Below, piece by piece: positions 1-7,735 of a DNA stretch of 50,109 nt; position 1 is the first letter of the stretch; each line of letters begins with the position of its first letter. The stretch is from Roseburia sp. GTDB taxonomy: Bacteria > Bacillota > Clostridia > Lachnospirales > Lachnospiraceae. The notes under the pieces are model-generated. The model saw nothing but the letters and a program-made list of their open reading frames with translations, searched no databases and was not told the DNA's origin. The stretch lies in the NCBI GenBank assembly GCA_003483745.1, contig DMYD01000009.1, positions 11,827-61,935 of the forward strand, written 5' to 3'. The position numbers and the translations under genes were made by a program.

Positions 1-56
1 TCTTTTTCAGTTTCAGTTTTCACGGAACTTTGTTCCTGAAATTCCTCTTCTGCCAT
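1..56 (-). CDS. 5' end of a gene running off the left edge
   Basis: Reading leftwards from an ATG at 56-54, eighteen codons are open to the window edge. The peptide is rich in Glu, Gln, Ser and Thr (it begins MAEEEFQEQ) and has no signal or membrane character in the visible part. A GAGGAG ribosome site lies about 9 bases upstream, and a good promoter (108-136) precedes it. The function cannot be judged from 18 residues. The gene follows the distal sugar-binding lipoprotein on the same strand but appears to have its own promoter. Confidence 0.6.
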   Translation of the reverse strand, partial: MAEEEFQEQSSVKTETEK

Positions 57-107
57 ACTGTTCTTCTCCTCTGTTTTATTTGATTTCCCAGTATAATTTA
101 TTTCAAT

Positions 108-136
108 ATTATACAAAAATAAAACCAAAGAAGCAA
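108..136 (-). promoter_or_regulatory. Sigma-A type promoter for the left-edge gene
   Basis: On the minus strand a -35 box TTGCTT (131-136) is separated by exactly 17 bases from a perfect -10 box TATAAT (108-113). The coding start at 56 lies about 45 bases downstream of the expected transcription start. The interval between this gene and the sugar-binding gene ending at 158 has no strong terminator. Confidence 0.6.
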
Positions 137-157
137 TATACACACTCTCCCTATTGT

Positions 158-1186
158 CTAATAGGATCTGTCTTTCAGGATTGATTTCAGATCCATCGTG
201 TAATCAAAATATCCTTCCTCCACATACTGGACTTTATCGACCTCTTCCCCGTTTTCCATATGCCGGATCGTCTGTTCGACCAAAGGGGCTGTCAGCGGAT
301 TGCACTCAAAATCAGCCATGATCTTCTCATCCTGCATCACCGTAAGCGCATCTTTTACTGCATCAAATGAGATCACGATCACATCACCATCTGTTCCCAT
401 TTTCTTTCCTGCCGCCTCAAGCGCATCAATCACGCCAAACGTCATATTGTCGTTTTCACTGATCACAACATCGATATCATCGTACTTCTCTAAAAAATCT
501 TCCATGACTTCCTGACCTTTTGCCTGTGTAAAATCGCCCGACTGTTTTTCAAGCATCACCCAGTCTGAGTGTTTTTTTAATATTTTTTCAAAACCGTCCG
601 ACCGCCCGATCTGTGCGGAGGAACCTGGCGTCCCCTGCAGTGTGACTAAATGGATCGTCTCATCTTCTCTTCCCTGTTCTTTTAAATAATTTTCAAGCCA
701 TTCCCCCGCCTTTATTCCCTCTTCACAAAAATTACTTCCTACCCAGCAGCTGTAAAGGCTTTCATCGCCGACTTCCACGGTACGGTCAGAGAGAATGACA
801 GGGATTCCTGCCTCCTTTGCCTCCTCAAGCACCGCTTCCCATCCCGTTTCCACAACCGGATCTAAAATAATATAGTCCACATCCTGTAGGATAAAGTTGC
901 GGATCGCCTTGACCTGATTTTCCTGTTTCTGCTGTCCATCCTCAAAAATCAGATAATAACCGTTTTCTTCCGTAAAAATATTTTTAAATGACTGCGTATT
1001 CGTTGTTCTCCAGTCTGACTCTGAACCGACCTGTGCATAGCCTACCACAATACACCCATCATGACCTGCCATCTCCTCCGTGTCCAGTCCATTCGTGCGC
1101 TGCCCTCTTTTTTCTCCACATCCTGCCAGCAAAAATATCGCCCCAAATACCGTGATTCCTGCTGATACCCACCTTTTGTTTAACAT
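158..1186 (-). CDS. ytfQ: YtfQ-like sugar ABC transporter substrate-binding lipoprotein (distal paralogue)
   Basis: A secreted, lipid-anchored periplasmic-binding-protein-like (Peripla_BP_4) sugar receptor. I placed the start at the internal ATG at 1186, which has GGAGGAG just upstream and opens a short signal peptide ending in the lipobox LAGC. An ATG at 1219 would add 11 unlikely residues. The mature protein carries the YtfQ-type signatures VGYAQVGSESDWR, DGQQKQENQ and SGDFTQAKGQEVM, so a galactofuranose or related furanose/pentose ligand is likely by homology, not shown. It is a paralogue of the 378-residue binding protein at 4956-6092 and keeps the DGQQKQENQ segment that the other lacks. 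It lies beyond a terminator hairpin (1228-1277) at the end of the importer operon, so it may be expressed at a different level. Confidence 0.88.
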   Translation of the reverse strand: MLNKRWVSAGITVFGAIFLLAGCGEKRGQRTNGLDTEEMAGHDGCIVVGYAQVGSESDWRTTNTQSFKNIFTEENGYYLIFEDGQQKQENQVKAIRNFILQDVDYIILDPVVETGWEAVLEEAKEAGIPVILSDRTVEVGDESLYSCWVGSNFCEEGIKAGEWLENYLKEQGREDETIHLVTLQGTPGSSAQIGRSDGFEKILKKHSDWVMLEKQSGDFTQAKGQEVMEDFLEKYDDIDVVISENDNMTFGVIDALEAAGKKMGTDGDVIVISFDAVKDALTVMQDEKIMADFECNPLTAPLVEQTIRHMENGEEVDKVQYVEEGYFDYTMDLKSILKDRSY

Positions 1187-1227
1187 ATCTCCTCCGAACC
1201 CATAACCTCTGCTTTTCATTATATACC

Positions 1228-1277
1228 AAAAAGCCGCCGCACATAAATAGAGAATTTTCTCTGTGCGACAGCTTTTT
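1228..1277 (-). terminator. Intrinsic terminator after the second permease gene
   Basis: AAAAAGCCGCCGCACA (1228-1243) pairs with TGTGCGACAGCTTTTT (1262-1277) with two mismatches around a 18-base loop. Read on the minus strand the stem ends in a T run, which would stop leftward transcription after the permease gene. A TATAAT-like hexamer follows immediately on the minus strand (about 1218-1224), so read-through or re-initiation could supply the downstream binding-protein gene. Confidence 0.7.
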
Positions 1278-1290
1278 CTTATTCACTTTA

Positions 1291-2307
1291 TTATTTACTG
1301 CTCTCTTTCATCTTTGCAAAAATACTCTGTAACACAATAAAGAAACAAAGTAATGCTGCAACTGCGATGCTCGACCAGGAACTTAAGAGCTTACCATTGG
1401 TCTTTACCAGAGTTGAGATTGTACCGTTGATCAGTACACCGAAGAAGGAACCGATCACATTTCCAACTCCTCCGGTCAGGAGCGTTCCACCGATAACGGA
1501 TGATGCGATGGCATCCATCTCTAATCCAAGTGCCTGCTGCACGTTGCCGGACATGGTATTCAAGCAATAGCAGATACCGCCGATTGAACAGAGGAAAGAA
1601 GATAACACATAAGCTTTTAATTTTGTCTTTTTCACATCAAGTCCCATCATGGTCGCTGACTGCTCACTGCCGCCAACTGCATAAAGACTTCTTCCAAATT
1701 TGGTGTAGCGGAGCATCAGAAATACCACGACTAACACTACCAGTGCCACAACAACGGAAATACGGATAAACGGTACCTGTACCACGCCTTTACCATTGAC
1801 ATAAGATCCAAACGGAAGTTTGATCTTGGCATTTGCAAGTTTTACAAAAAATTCATTGCTGCTGATCGATACCTGATCCGTACAGATCACAGCCGTCATA
1901 CCTCTTGCGAAGAACATTCCCGCCATCGTCACAATAAATGGCTGGATATTTAAATATCCGACACAGAAACCCTGTACAATTCCAAATACAACGCCGATCA
2001 AAAGGACCAGAATACAAAGAACCACTGCGTTCATGTTCCATCTCTCCATTCCGACCGCAAGAAACATACAGTCCATAGCTACAAGAGAACCAACCGAGAT
2101 GTCGATTCCACCTGTCAGCATAACACATGTCATTCCACAGGTAATGCATAAGAGTCCCGCATTATTGATCAGTACATTTAAAAATGTCTGCAGGTGTGTA
2201 AATCCCTTATTTGCATAAATCGCACATCCGACTGCATACATGACGAAGAATAAAACGATTGTGATGATCAAAAGTACCGTGTTTCCATTCATTTTCTTTT
2301 TCTTCAT
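1291..2307 (-). CDS. yjfF: Sugar ABC transporter permease, YjfF-like
   Basis: A 338-residue inner-membrane permease of the BPD_transp_2 (ribose/galactofuranose RbsC-like) family. About ten hydrophobic helices are visible, and the family signatures CITCGMTCVMLTGGIDISVGS near residues 55-75 and GGVGNVIGSFFGVL near 280 are present. The start ATG overlaps the TAA of the preceding permease by one base (TAATG), with AAGGAGG upstream, so the two are translationally coupled. It pairs with the 354-residue permease at 2307-3371 to make a heterodimeric channel driven by the double-domain ATPase at 3364-4884, the same order as ytfR-ytfT-yjfF in enterobacteria. Substrate is inferred from that synteny. Confidence 0.9.
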   Translation of the reverse strand: MKKKKMNGNTVLLIITIVLFFVMYAVGCAIYANKGFTHLQTFLNVLINNAGLLCITCGMTCVMLTGGIDISVGSLVAMDCMFLAVGMERWNMNAVVLCILVLLIGVVFGIVQGFCVGYLNIQPFIVTMAGMFFARGMTAVICTDQVSISSNEFFVKLANAKIKLPFGSYVNGKGVVQVPFIRISVVVALVVLVVVFLMLRYTKFGRSLYAVGGSEQSATMMGLDVKKTKLKAYVLSSFLCSIGGICYCLNTMSGNVQQALGLEMDAIASSVIGGTLLTGGVGNVIGSFFGVLINGTISTLVKTNGKLLSSWSSIAVAALLCFFIVLQSIFAKMKESSK

Positions 2308-3371
2308 TATGCGACACCTCCTTTTGCCAGCTGTCTTTTTGCAGACATCTTTTTCATATAATCCTTAAACGGAGGCGCCTGGATTGCAACGATGATGATA
2401 ACAATGACCGCCTTGTATACCGGTGCCTGTTCGGTGGAAACACCCAGCGCATACAGTGTTGTCGTGATCGCCTGGATCGTATATGCACCGATAATAGAAC
2501 CGGTAAGACGGAACTTTCCGCCGCCAAGACTGTTACCGCCAAGTGCAACTGCAAGAATTGCATCTAGCTCAAAGTTTAATCCGATATTGTTAGAATCTGC
2601 AGAACTGATACGGGAAGATGCCACAATTCCGGCAATTCCGGCGCAAAGTCCACAGACAATGTAGCACAGGAAAATAATTCTTTCTGATTTGATACCTGCA
2701 ATACGGGAAGCCTTTTTGTTGATACCAACACTCTGTACATATAACCCCAGCGCCGTCTTTTTTAGTATCAGGGAAGTGATTATGATACATACGGCTGCCA
2801 CAACAATCGGTGTCGGGATAAATCCAAGATATCCACCAAAAATTTTAAAGGAATCCTCTCTTACATACACAATCATATTGTTACATAATAACAGACCGAT
2901 CGCTCTTGCTGCCGAGAATAAAATAAGCGTTGCGACCATCGGCTGTACATTCAGATACGATACTAAAAATCCGTTAAATGCACCGCAGACACATCCGATC
3001 AGGATACCGCCAAGCACTCCGATGATAAGCGGTCTCGCCAGTTCATTCGTGGAGGAAACTCCATAGCCTGCAAGCAGCATACAGCAGAACGACGCTGCCA
3101 GTGACATGACCGAACCAACGGAAATATCAGTACCTGCAGAACAGGATACAACCAGAGTCATTCCGATCGCAAGGATCGCGATCTCACTTCCACGGTTTAA
3201 GATATCGATAATACGTCCATACAATACTCCGTTTCGAATGGAGATCGTAAAGAAATTAAATGCAAAATTTCCCGATGCAACATCGTAAATGATATTTACC
3301 GCCATTACCAATAACATACAAAAGATAGGCAGAAACAGCGGTTTGCTGATCAGTTTCTTTATATTATTCAT
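2307..3371 (-). CDS. ytfT: Sugar ABC transporter permease, YtfT-like
   Basis: A BPD_transp_2 family membrane permease, first of the two partners. The best start is the ATG at 3371, preceded by GGAGGTGG. A GTG at 3380 is possible but lies inside that ribosome site. The start overlaps the ATPase stop by 8 bases. Conserved segments visible include LAIGMTLVVSCSAGTDISVGS near residues 70-90 and ALGGNSLGGGKFRLTGS near 285-300, typical of the RbsC/YtfT group. Nine to ten membrane helices are evident. It should form the translocation path together with the YjfF-like subunit; the energy comes from the adjacent ATPase. Confidence 0.9.
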   Translation of the reverse strand: MNNIKKLISKPLFLPIFCMLLVMAVNIIYDVASGNFAFNFFTISIRNGVLYGRIIDILNRGSEIAILAIGMTLVVSCSAGTDISVGSVMSLAASFCCMLLAGYGVSSTNELARPLIIGVLGGILIGCVCGAFNGFLVSYLNVQPMVATLILFSAARAIGLLLCNNMIVYVREDSFKIFGGYLGFIPTPIVVAAVCIIITSLILKKTALGLYVQSVGINKKASRIAGIKSERIIFLCYIVCGLCAGIAGIVASSRISSADSNNIGLNFELDAILAVALGGNSLGGGKFRLTGSIIGAYTIQAITTTLYALGVSTEQAPVYKAVIVIIIVAIQAPPFKDYMKKMSAKRQLAKGGVA

Positions 3372-4884
3372 TTGTGCCACCTCCTGCGATCGCCTGCATT
3401 ACATGTTCCTGTGTCAGATTATCCGTGATCTCACCGACTTTTTCCCCATCTCTTAATACGACAAGTTTCGAACAGGTTCGAAGCATCTCTTCGATCTCAG
3501 AAGAAATAAAGATCAGGCTCTTTCCCTCCTCCGCTAACTGGATCACAAGTTTCTGGATCTCTGTCTTTGTTCCGACATCGATACCACGCGTCGGTTCATC
3601 TAAAATTAAAAATTCCGGATCGGTCGCAAGCCAGCGCGCTAAGATCACCTTCTGCTGGTTACCACCGGAGAGCTGTTTAATCAGTGTCTCCCTGTTTGCG
3701 GTCTTAATCTGAAGAAGTTCTATGTATTTGTCCGCGATCTCGATCTGCTTACTCATCGGCAGCAGTTTGAATATTCCACGCTTTGCCTGCAGTGCAAGAA
3801 TAATATTTTCCCTTACCGACAGGTCACCTATGATACCTTCTGCCTTTCTGTCATCCGGCAATAGTCCCATTCCAAGGTTCATGGCATCGATCGGAGCATT
3901 GATCTTTACTTCTTTTCCCGCCACTTTCAGCTCTCCGGTCTGATTTTTGTCCGCGCCGTAAATAACACGCGCTAACTCACTTCTACCGGAACCTAAAAGT
4001 CCGGTCAATCCGACTACCTCTCCCTTATGGATCTGTAAGTCAAACGGTTTGATTTTTCCTTTATGGCTCAATCCCTTTGCATCGATAAACAGCGGTTCCT
4101 TTGAAAAGTCTTTCGCCTGCTCTGTTTTTACGGCCGCAAGATCATCAAAATCTTTTCCCATCATTGCCGCAACCAGACGCACCCTCGGCAGTTCTTCGAT
4201 TGGATATTCCCCGACTAATTTACCGTTTCTGAGTACTGTGATACGGTCACAGACCGCATAGACCTGCTCTAAGAAATGGGTTACAAACACGATTGCAACT
4301 CCCTTTTCTTTCAGCTGACGCATCAGGGTAAATAATTTTTCTACTTCATGGTCATCCAACGATGACGTCGGCTCATCTAAGATAAGTACTTTACATTCCA
4401 TATCCACCGCTCTCGCGATTGCGATCATCTGCTGCAGGGCAAGTGAATATTCTTCCAGATTCTGCGTTACATCAATTTTTATATCCAGACTGTCCATGAT
4501 CTTTTCCGATTTTGCGACCATGGTCTTCCAGTCGATCGTTCCAAGTTTTGTTTTCGGTTCCCTTCCAATAAATAAATTCTCTGCAACACTAAGATTCGGG
4601 CAAAGATTTACCTCCTGATACACAGTGGAAATGCCCTTTTTCTGTGCATCCAGCGTCGAATGATTGACAACCGGACCATCGATGCCCTCCACATGTATTT
4701 CTCCTGCCTCAAATGCATTGATTCCTGTCAGACATTTGATCAGCGTAGATTTTCCGGCACCATTTTCCCCCATCAGTGCCATGATCTCACCTTTGCGTAA
4801 TGTAAGATCCACATGATCCAATGCTTTTACTCCCGGAAATGTCATGGTTATTCCGCGCATGGTCAATACAACATTACTCTCCAT
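3364..4884 (-). CDS. ytfR: Sugar ABC transporter ATP-binding protein with two ATPase domains, YtfR-like
   Basis: A 506-residue cytoplasmic ATPase with two fused nucleotide-binding domains, as usual for the RbsA/MglA/YtfR family. Domain 1 has Walker A GENGAGKST near residue 40 and Walker B with D-loop VLILDEPTSSLD. Domain 2 has a degenerate Walker A (GLLGSGRSE), a normal signature LSGGNQQK and Walker B FLILDEPTRGID. The loss of the usual GKS/T in the second site is normal for this family. It powers the two permeases that follow on the same transcript. A 36-base hairpin (4904-4939) separates it from the binding-protein gene upstream, a common way to make more binding protein than ATPase. Confidence 0.93.
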   Translation of the reverse strand: MESNVVLTMRGITMTFPGVKALDHVDLTLRKGEIMALMGENGAGKSTLIKCLTGINAFEAGEIHVEGIDGPVVNHSTLDAQKKGISTVYQEVNLCPNLSVAENLFIGREPKTKLGTIDWKTMVAKSEKIMDSLDIKIDVTQNLEEYSLALQQMIAIARAVDMECKVLILDEPTSSLDDHEVEKLFTLMRQLKEKGVAIVFVTHFLEQVYAVCDRITVLRNGKLVGEYPIEELPRVRLVAAMMGKDFDDLAAVKTEQAKDFSKEPLFIDAKGLSHKGKIKPFDLQIHKGEVVGLTGLLGSGRSELARVIYGADKNQTGELKVAGKEVKINAPIDAMNLGMGLLPDDRKAEGIIGDLSVRENIILALQAKRGIFKLLPMSKQIEIADKYIELLQIKTANRETLIKQLSGGNQQKVILARWLATDPEFLILDEPTRGIDVGTKTEIQKLVIQLAEEGKSLIFISSEIEEMLRTCSKLVVLRDGEKVGEITDNLTQEHVMQAIAGGGTNE

Positions 4885-4903
4885 CTTCCTTCACCCTTTC
4901 TTT

Positions 4904-4939
4904 AAAATGGGAGAGACCAGATGGTCTCCCCCGCATTTT
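4904..4939 (-). terminator. Intercistronic hairpin between binding protein and ATPase genes
   Basis: The stem is built from AAAATGGGAGAGACCA and TGGTCTCCCCCGCATTTT with a two-base centre, giving about 16 pairs with a small bulge. On the minus strand it ends in CATTTTAAAG, a weak U tract, so partial termination or 3'-end protection of the binding-protein mRNA is more likely than a full stop. Confidence 0.55.
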
Positions 4940-4955
4940 ATGCCATCAGGTTTGA

Positions 4956-6092
4956 TTAGTACTGGGCATCTACGATTTCTTTTGTGACAACGGTCAGATC
5001 CTGATCTTCTCCATTTACATTGATCGTAGAAAGGACATCCTCATTTACGAACCAGTGTTCTGTCATGTATACTTCTTTCTCCGGAGTCTCACCAGCCTGA
5101 AGCTGTTTGATAACTTCCTCTACGAACGGAGCTGCAAGCGGGTTACACTCAAAGTCTGCATTGATGTCACCGGACATTACATACTCAAGTCCTGCGGTAC
5201 ATGCATCAAAGGAAACAAGGATCACATCACCATCTACACCGTAGGAGATACCAGCTGCCTTCATTGCATCCATTGCACCGAATGCTTCGTTATCGTTCTG
5301 GCATACAACAACATTAAATTTACCTTCATAACTCTTGATGTAGGACTCCATGACTTCCTGTCCGCCTGCCTGTGTGAAATCACCTGTCTGGGAATCTAAG
5401 ATATTCCATCCATTTGCATCTGCAATCTCTTTAAATCCGTCGGTACGTCCGATCGTTGCGGAAGCTCCGGTAGATCCCTCGATCACAAGTACATTGACAT
5501 CACTGATGCCCTTTGCATCTGTATATGCTTTTAACCACTCTCCTGCTGCAAGACCTTCTGTCTTGAAGTTAGAACCTACCCATGAAACATATTTATCTGA
5601 GTCATCGATCGTACGGTCAATGACGATAACCGGAATTCCTGCTTCCTCGCACTCTGTCAGTACAGTGTCCCATCCGGTTGATACGATCGGATCGATGATG
5701 ATATAATCAACATCCTGCTCGATAAATCCTCTGACTGCCTCTAACTGTACTGCAGAATCATTATCACAGTCTACAAACTGAAGATCGTATCCATTGTCTG
5801 CGGAAAAAACACTTAAACAGGAATCTGTGGAAGCGGTACGCCAGTCAGATTCGTGTCCAACCTGTGCAAAACCAATTGTAACCGTATCACCGCTTGCTGC
5901 GGAGCTCTCTGTTCCAGCTGCCTCTGCGCTGTCATCTGTCTGATCTGCAGCAGCTGCATCATCTGTTTTTGCTGCGGCATCATTGGATGCACCCGCATTA
6001 CCTGTTGACGTGTTTGCGCTGTTTCCGCATCCTGCTAACATTGTTGCCCCTAATGCCATACACATTACCATACTCACCAATTTTCTTTTCAT
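4956..6092 (-). CDS. ytfQ: YtfQ-like sugar ABC transporter substrate-binding lipoprotein (main receptor)
   Basis: A 378-residue lipid-anchored sugar receptor. The ATG at 6092 has GGGAGG seven bases upstream. A signal peptide with lipobox LAGC near residues 18-22 is followed by a roughly 40-residue Ala/Asp/Thr/Ser-rich linker, then a Peripla_BP_4 domain starting near VTIGFAQVGHESDWR. SQTGDFTQAGGQEVM and DVDYIIIDPIVSTGWD match the YtfQ group. It is the first structural gene of the importer, placed behind the histidine kinase gene with a 185-base regulatory gap. The paralogue at 158-1186 shares the fold and many motifs. Ligand is unknown from sequence; a furanose or pentose is the best guess by family. 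Confidence 0.92.
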   Translation of the reverse strand: MKRKLVSMVMCMALGATMLAGCGNSANTSTGNAGASNDAAAKTDDAAAADQTDDSAEAAGTESSAASGDTVTIGFAQVGHESDWRTASTDSCLSVFSADNGYDLQFVDCDNDSAVQLEAVRGFIEQDVDYIIIDPIVSTGWDTVLTECEEAGIPVIVIDRTIDDSDKYVSWVGSNFKTEGLAAGEWLKAYTDAKGISDVNVLVIEGSTGASATIGRTDGFKEIADANGWNILDSQTGDFTQAGGQEVMESYIKSYEGKFNVVVCQNDNEAFGAMDAMKAAGISYGVDGDVILVSFDACTAGLEYVMSGDINADFECNPLAAPFVEEVIKQLQAGETPEKEVYMTEHWFVNEDVLSTINVNGEDQDLTVVTKEIVDAQY

Positions 6093-6122
6093 TTCAAAAA
6101 CCTCCCATAGTTTTTTTAGATT

Positions 6123-6224
6123 TGGTTTCGTTGCTAACCATGGTCTAATTATAACTGTGAGAGGTTTTTATGAATACCGAATTAAATTTGAATTAAGTAT
6201 AATTTTTTACTAAATTGTGAACAG
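6123..6224 (-). promoter_or_regulatory. Candidate promoter region of the sugar importer operon
   Basis: Two candidate minus-strand promoters are visible in the AT-rich gap before the binding-protein gene. One has a perfect TATAAT (6148-6153) with a poor -35 (TATTCA, 6171-6176). The other has TATACT (6196-6201) with CTGTTC (6219-6224), both with 17-base spacers. Poor -35 boxes fit activator-dependent transcription. An inverted repeat with TGGTT (6123-6127) and AACCA (6136-6140) arms sits just downstream and could be an operator. I cannot decide between the two. Confidence 0.4.
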
Positions 6225-6245
6225 TTTTCATATATTTCGGTAAAA

Positions 6246-6279
6246 AAGTGTATTTTTTTTGGAAAAATGTGTATTTTTT
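6246..6279. promoter_or_regulatory. Tandem 21-bp-spaced repeats, candidate AraC-type regulator sites
   Basis: The plus strand reads AAGTGTATTTTTT and again ATGTGTATTTTTT, with the GTGTA cores at 6248 and 6269, exactly 21 bases apart. Two helical turns is the usual spacing of direct half-sites for AraC-family dimers. The sites lie 24-60 bases upstream of the TATACT candidate promoter, and the outer one touches the stop codon of the kinase gene. The neighbouring AraC-type response regulator is the obvious candidate ligand; this is inference. Confidence 0.45.
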
Positions 6280-7735
6280 ATGAACTGCTTTCTGTTCTTA
6301 CCGGAATTCTTATCCAGACTTCCGTTTCTTCCCCGTAGGTACTCTGCACTTTCAGTCCATATTCCGTGCCATAATGCAACTGGATGCGTTGATTGACATT
6401 AAACAGTCCAAAGCCGTCATTTTCTTTTTTCGTATTGCCATCCTCTTTTAACATCGCGCATACTTCTGCAAGTCTCTGTTTATCCATCCCGATCCCGTTA
6501 TCTTTTACCTTAAAGATCAGGACATCCGCACAACGCTCCGCCGAGACCGTGATATGTCCCTTTCCACGCTTGTTTTTTATGCCATGGTAAAGTGCATTTT
6601 CCACTAACGGCTGAAGTGTCAGTTTGATGACCTCATAACCGTAATATTCCTCCGGGATCGCAATCTCATAATCTAAAATGTCCCGGTAGCGGAACTGCTG
6701 GATCTCTAAATAGCTGCGGATATGCTCTGTCTCTTCTTTCACGGAGACAAACTCCCTTCCCTTACTCAAAGAAGTCCTGAAAAATGTGGACAGGGAGGAC
6801 ACCATCATTACGACCTCGTCTGTCTTTTTTGACTCGGCAAGCCAGATGATATTATCGAGCGTGTTATATAAGAAATGAGGATTGATCTGCTCCTGCAGCA
6901 CCCGAAGCTCTGCTGCCCTTAAATTCAACTCCTCCGTATGGATATCTTCCACAAGGTTGCCGATTTTTTCCACCATCTGGTTAAAACTCTTATTTAGCAC
7001 CTCAATCTCTTCCGGTCCGGTTTTCACCGCCCGGATTCTGAAATCGCCACCCCCGGCAGCCACTGCGGCATCGCACAGCTCCCCGATTGGTTCTGTGATG
7101 CCCGTCACGATTTTTCTGCTGACTGCAAATGCACCCACTAAGATCACCAGTAAAATACCGCTCGTGATCGCAATCGCCTGCTCCACATCATTACGGATCC
7201 CACCCCGCAGATCCTCCATGTTCATGCTCTCGTAATAAATATAATACTGGATCTGTTCCTGGATCAGCTCCGTCAGCACCCTGATATTTAAGTCCAAACT
7301 CTCCATATTTGTCTCATAAGATCCACTGACTAACGCATCTTCCTCAATCTCCTGCACCCTTTTTTCAAGGGTGTCAAGACTCTTTAAAATTCGCGAGAGA
7401 CGCTGTTTCGCATATGCGGAATCGGCATCCTCTGCCAATTCCCCAAACACCTCTCTCGCCTCTTTGATCATCTTTTGCGGCTTTTGTGTATCGACTAACT
7501 CCTCCGCACGTTCCGAATTAACCACGATAATGTACATCACATAGTCGATATCTTCCTTGAATCCGATGTTATATGCATTTGCCTTTGTGATCTTCTCCAC
7601 AATATGGTCATATTTTGACGATACATTGTTGATCATAAAAAGCAAATATGTGATCATAACCGTTAGTGGGATCACACAGATAAGAAGCAGCAGATACAAC
7701 CTGTTTTTTAATGAAAATTTTTTTCTTACGTTCAT
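6278..7735 (-). CDS. Membrane sensor histidine kinase, YesM-like
   Basis: A 485-residue membrane kinase of the YesM/LytS-like class. One helix spans roughly residues 12-35 and a second roughly 185-207, enclosing an extracellular segment of about 150 residues. A HAMP linker follows, then a His_kinase (PF06580) domain with the phospho-acceptor in QINPHFLYNTLDN, and a HATPase domain with LQPLVENALYHGI and DNGIGM. The ATG overlaps the response-regulator stop as ATGA, so both are co-translated. It should phosphorylate the adjacent AraC-type regulator in response to a sugar signal, perhaps relayed by one of the binding proteins of the same operon. Direct ligand binding is also possible. Confidence 0.9.
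   Translation of the reverse strand: MNVRKKFSLKNRLYLLLLICVIPLTVMITYLLFMINNVSSKYDHIVEKITKANAYNIGFKEDIDYVMYIIVVNSERAEELVDTQKPQKMIKEAREVFGELAEDADSAYAKQRLSRILKSLDTLEKRVQEIEEDALVSGSYETNMESLDLNIRVLTELIQEQIQYYIYYESMNMEDLRGGIRNDVEQAIAITSGILLVILVGAFAVSRKIVTGITEPIGELCDAAVAAGGGDFRIRAVKTGPEEIEVLNKSFNQMVEKIGNLVEDIHTEELNLRAAELRVLQEQINPHFLYNTLDNIIWLAESKKTDEVVMMVSSLSTFFRTSLSKGREFVSVKEETEHIRSYLEIQQFRYRDILDYEIAIPEEYYGYEVIKLTLQPLVENALYHGIKNKRGKGHITVSAERCADVLIFKVKDNGIGMDKQRLAEVCAMLKEDGNTKKENDGFGLFNVNQRIQLHYGTEYGLKVQSTYGEETEVWIRIPVRTESSS

Noticed and set aside
141..180. CCTATTGTCTAATAGG mini-hairpin at the end of the distal binding-protein gene
   Set aside because: Six base pairs without a following U tract; overlaps the stop codon and is not convincing as a terminator. 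The CCTATTG match with the element's target duplication is probably chance.
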